64,000 nt of DNA. It comes from Callipepla californica brunnescens. Lineage: Eukaryota > Chordata > Aves > Galliformes > Odontophoridae. This document shows, piece by piece, positions 61,200 to 64,000 of this stretch; the first letter of the stretch is position 1; every line of letters starts with the position of its first letter. The notes under the pieces were generated by a model. The model was not told the origin of the DNA. It worked only from the letters and a program-made list of their open reading frames with translations, and did no database searches. A program made the position numbers and the translations under genes. The DNA is taken from assembly GCA_023055505.1 (NCBI GenBank), contig JALIRH010000014.1, positions 15,526,501-15,590,500 on the forward strand. Reading direction: 5' to 3'.

Positions 61200-62906
61200 G
61201 TCATTCGCTGATCAGTTACACAGCAAAGGAATGAAGGGGGAAGCTCGAAGCACGGATATTCCTCCTGCTTGCTTTTCCTAGTGCTTAAATTCAGCAAACT
61301 TCTTAGTATCTGCAAGATGAAACATCTGTAGCAATGATGACAAAGGAGTACAGACTGTAAGAACATTTGCAGGCAGAAAGCCCATAGCCAACACGAAGCC
61401 ACACCCAGCCATCCTCCCAACAGTGACAGAGCTCAGATGGAAAACTGTAGCTACATTGGAGGGTTTTAAAATCAGTTGTGACTTTCCTTTCCTCAGGGGA
61501 AGAAAGTGGGCATTTGTCTTCTTCGCAGAGTGGCCACGGAGCTGAGCAGAGGAATGGGGAAGCAGTGCTTTCAGTGGCTCCCCCTTCCCATTGGGAACAA
61601 TGGGATTGTTTAGTTTACCTGTAGCCATCAATAAGCCAACTGACGTTCTTTCACTTAACGAGTTATGTACTTGCAGAATCTTTACTGAGTTGACTACAGA
61701 TGTGGAAAAGGAAAGAAATGGTTGATTTTCGGGTTTTTTTAGTTATCCTGAGTGGTCTTTGATAGTCACATAGTCGGTATCTCAGTGACTCACTGAGGTT
61801 TAAAAGGCTTCAGGACACGTTGGTGCAGATCAGAAGTTAGAGCAGGAGTGGCAAAAGTAGAGTTGGTGAACCTGTTTGGCCTAATTCTGAGCTTGCTCAG
61901 TTGTGGGATCAGATGTTAACAGTTAAGTTCATAAGGAGAAAGAGAGAATTCAGTATAAAAATGAGAGAAAAATAAAAGGGAAACAGAGAACTGGTAGGAT
62001 GGGAAAGGAGGCTTAAAGAGCTTCTGTTGAGGAGTATATAGTCACACTTATGACTTTGCGTTCTCCTCAGGTAGGATTTAGACATGTAAAAAAGAGCTAG
62101 GATGTACCACTGTTGCATACCTCTGGTTTTCCTGGACTTCTTACGTGTGGGAAGGAGAGTCTCCTTTGCCCTGAGTTAATTTTAAAACCCAGTGCGTGAT
62201 ACTGAAAGTCTGCAGACACTCCACCTCTTTGGATTTGCCAGCTTGCATTTACAGCTTAAGCAGAAATCAGAGAGAAAAAAATACATATTTGACAGCTGAA
62301 TCAGCAGCAGGTTTCTTCACCACGGTAAACAGAGATACGGTTATCAGATGGCTGCTGGGTGTTCAGACCACTGTTATGGAAAGGCTGAGGACTGTACTGC
62401 TACAGTGCTCCATCTAGGAATCTGATGGGCTTCAGTGTGTGGAGAGCTGGCTGCTGGCAGGTTCAAACTGCAGGGGCTTCATTTCATGTCCTTCTGAAAG
62501 ACACATGTAGTGTACAGGAGATGTAGTTTACTGTGTGTAGGTCTGTGTTCTGTAAATTCATTCACACTCGAAAATCCAGTTTCTTAAGGAAGGTGAATAA
62601 AATGTACAAAAGCTTTAGTGACTGCATTTCCCTGCTTTGGAACATAGTTGCTTGTGAGTGTAACTTCAGAAGAGCAGGAAGCAGCCTCTGCTTTTACGCT
62701 GAAACTCTTGCTTTACATGTTAGGTGGTTACCACACTTGACTCCATGAATAGTGCCAGTTTTAACATGTTAGGAATTCCAGATATGTAATTCCAAAGCAG
62801 ATCTATGTGAAATTACTTCCCCAATTAGCACTTGAAGTTATTTAAATGTTGTACTCCTTATTGATAAATTTTTGTCTTTTTTTTTTTTTCTCCCCATAAT
62901 ATACAG

Positions 62907-63107
62907 AGTGCTGTTCCAGACCCAACACAAACAAAATGTCCAGCAGGGGAGGGAAGAAGAAGTCAACCAAGACTTCACGCTCTGCAAAAGCTGGGGTCAT
63001 ATTCCCTGTTGGAAGAATGCTACGTTATATTAAGAAAGGCCATCCGAAGTACAGAATTGGTGTTGGTGCTCCTGTGTACATGGCTGCTGTACTGGAATAT
63101 CTGACTG
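62907..63107 (+). other. MACROH2A1: MACROH2A1 exon 2 with its splice sites
   Basis: The acceptor is preceded by a long pyrimidine tract (about 62,874-62,895) and reads ATACAG at 62,901-62,906. The exon opens with 29 bases of 5' UTR before the ATG. It ends at 63,107, followed by GTAGGT, a good donor. The ORF would otherwise run seven codons into the intron (to a TGA at 63,128) with residues foreign to H2A, which confirms the donor position. Having the first intron in the 5' UTR and the start codon in exon 2 is the usual arrangement for this gene in vertebrates. Confidence 0.93.
62936..63107 (+). CDS. MACROH2A1: Core histone macro-H2A.1, first coding exon (residues 1-57, partial)
   Basis: MacroH2A.1 is a histone H2A variant that replaces H2A in nucleosomes. 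It has an H2A-like N-terminal third, a basic linker and a C-terminal macro domain, and is linked to silent chromatin and the inactive X in mammals. The exon reads 57 full codons plus one base. It starts with [10 protein letters not shown], continues with [18 protein letters not shown] (about residues 14-31, the alphaN-alpha1 region), then a KKGHPKYR L1-loop segment (33-40), and reaches [14 protein letters not shown] (44-57) at the start of alpha2. Canonical H2A has a different tail and L1 loop. The macroH2A2 paralogue, as I recall it, differs at several tail positions and around residues 28-36, so macroH2A.1 is the better match. The ATG has A at -3 and lies 29 bases into the exon. The frame breaks after ACT G at a GTAGGT donor (phase 1), where the next residue in the family is Ala. 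The rest of the gene is outside the window. Confidence 0.97.
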
Positions 63108-64000
63108 GTAGGTTTTGCACAACAACGTGAATCAGCAACAGCAAAAGAAATAATACAAACTGCGTTTGCACAGTGTGCTAATGGAAAAGCATAAAAAGAT
63201 CCTTTGATTTATAGATGACTTTTAGATAAATAAATAACTTGTGGCTTAAGTAACTGCTGGTGTTGACGCATCTAAGCCAAAAGTAAGATATAGTCAGCCC
63301 TGCTCCTGCCTCATAACTTGTAGTTTTTGTGTGCTCCAGTGTTGGATTTGCTTTGACTCTTTCCATATAGGCAGTCAGAGATTCTTGCTAACATCAGTGA
63401 GTGTGAACTGGATCTCGTGTGTCAGAACAGTAACTCTTTTTACAGTGCATTTGTTTATTTCAGTGTTCTGGTTGCAGCAGATGCAAGTGTTTCGGGGAAC
63501 AGCGAGCTTTAAGCTGTAATCCTGAGCTGATTCTCTGAGGGAGAAATGAAGTTCATTTTTTCCTTTAACGTGAGGAAGAAGTAGCGAAGCATGTGGTTTA
63601 ACAAGTGCCCTGGTGGGCAACTATGGTTATATGCACTGAAGGCTATTTTAGATACAACTCGTAATAGATATTGACATGGAAGGACAGGAATAGGCTGATG
63701 TTTGTTTGTTTTTTTCCTATAAACCATCTTCCAACCCCTAAAAATGAAGAATTTAGTGCTTAACTTCTGTGAGGTATTCCTGTTACATGACTGTTTTCTG
63801 AGCCGTTAAGCTTTATTTTTCTTTTTTCATTTGTTCATATTCACAGTTCTCCTTATTTTGAGCCTTTTCTTTAAAAGAATGCTTTTAAACTTCATAGATG
63901 GCCTTAAAAATTAACATTTCCTTCAGCTAGGTTCCTGCTTAGAGCAATAACAGCTCAAATAAAATCCCTCTTAGAATGAAAGGGCCTTTGAATGCTGCCC
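63108..64000 (+). other. MACROH2A1: Start of MACROH2A1 intron 2
   Basis: This is intronic sequence after the exon 2 donor, AT-rich and open to the right edge. The next coding exon, which should begin in the family with the residues after Leu-Thr-Ala of alpha2, is not in the window. No repeat or RNA gene is recognised. Confidence 0.8.

Larger units (their letters stand above)
55148..62906 (+). other. MACROH2A1: MACROH2A1 intron 1
   Basis: This 7,759-bp intron lies between the CpG-island donor and the exon 2 acceptor. The first ~350 bases are still CpG-rich. The rest is AT-rich and unique-looking, with a TA dinucleotide run (59,239-59,273) and a 26-base T run (61,174-61,199). I recognise no CR1, RNA gene or coding exon in it. 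A short GGT repeat lies near 55,613-55,626. Confidence 0.75.

Noticed and set aside
63108..63130. Extension of the histone reading frame past the exon
   Set aside because: The added residues do not fit any H2A, and a GTAGGT donor lies exactly where the H2A similarity ends.
1..64000. CRISPR arrays, tRNA or rRNA genes, bacterial or phage operons, endogenous retroviruses
   Set aside because: Looked for and not seen: no regularly spaced direct repeats with unique spacers, no cloverleaf A/B boxes in a convincing layout, no LTR pairs, and no compact gene order.

Overview
The window is vertebrate nuclear DNA, almost certainly from a bird and probably a galliform close to chicken. It has seven clear 3'-truncated CR1 LINE copies with the typical avian tail and the 'tcatagaatcacagaat' signature. 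It has no mammalian SINEs, one compact CpG-island promoter, and very long stretches without coding sequence. Nearly all six-frame ORFs are chance frames; only one is convincingly protein coding. The species itself cannot be fixed from the sequence alone. The one gene is the 5' end of MACROH2A1 (H2AFY, core histone macro-H2A.1), on the + strand and running off the right edge. A CpG island (about 54,780-55,480) holds the promoter and an untranslated first exon that ends at a GTAAGT donor (55,147/55,148). A 7.76 kb intron follows. Exon 2 (62,907-63,107) carries the start codon at 62,936 and codes for residues 1-57 of the histone-fold half; intron 2 begins at 63,108. The rest of the histone domain, the linker and the macro domain lie beyond the window. 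The left 54 kb is intergenic. In mammals the DNA upstream of the MACROH2A1 promoter leads to TIFAB/DCANP1 and NEUROG1, and this interval holds long-range limb-enhancer sequence (Pen/hs1473) acting on PITX1 on the far side of MACROH2A1. By synteny, which is inference, this window should cover the avian equivalent. Several repeat-free, homeodomain-site-rich blocks look like conserved non-coding elements: about 0.3-3.96 kb, 5.7-6.1 kb, 9.4-10.85 kb, 14.5-15.25 kb, 16.8-17.4 kb, 35.15-35.45 kb, 37.68-37.86 kb and 46.98-47.53 kb. These calls rest on composition and motif content only, with no alignment. Layout: 1-4 kb is dense in enhancer-like blocks, with a GGGTT pentamer array and a GC-rich minisatellite. 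From 4 to 33 kb there is ordinary intergenic DNA with all the clear CR1 copies, a degenerate CR1 reverse-transcriptase remnant near 32.1 kb, and a 94-nt pure pyrimidine tract at 14.4 kb. From 33 to 54 kb I see no CR1; this stretch holds a 35-bp tandem array (39.6 kb), a CTCF-like site (40.0 kb) and a long imperfect hairpin (47.4 kb). From 54.7 to 64 kb lie the MACROH2A1 promoter, exon 1, intron 1, exon 2 and the start of intron 2. I found no novel protein system, RNA gene or CRISPR. The points of interest are regulatory and structural.
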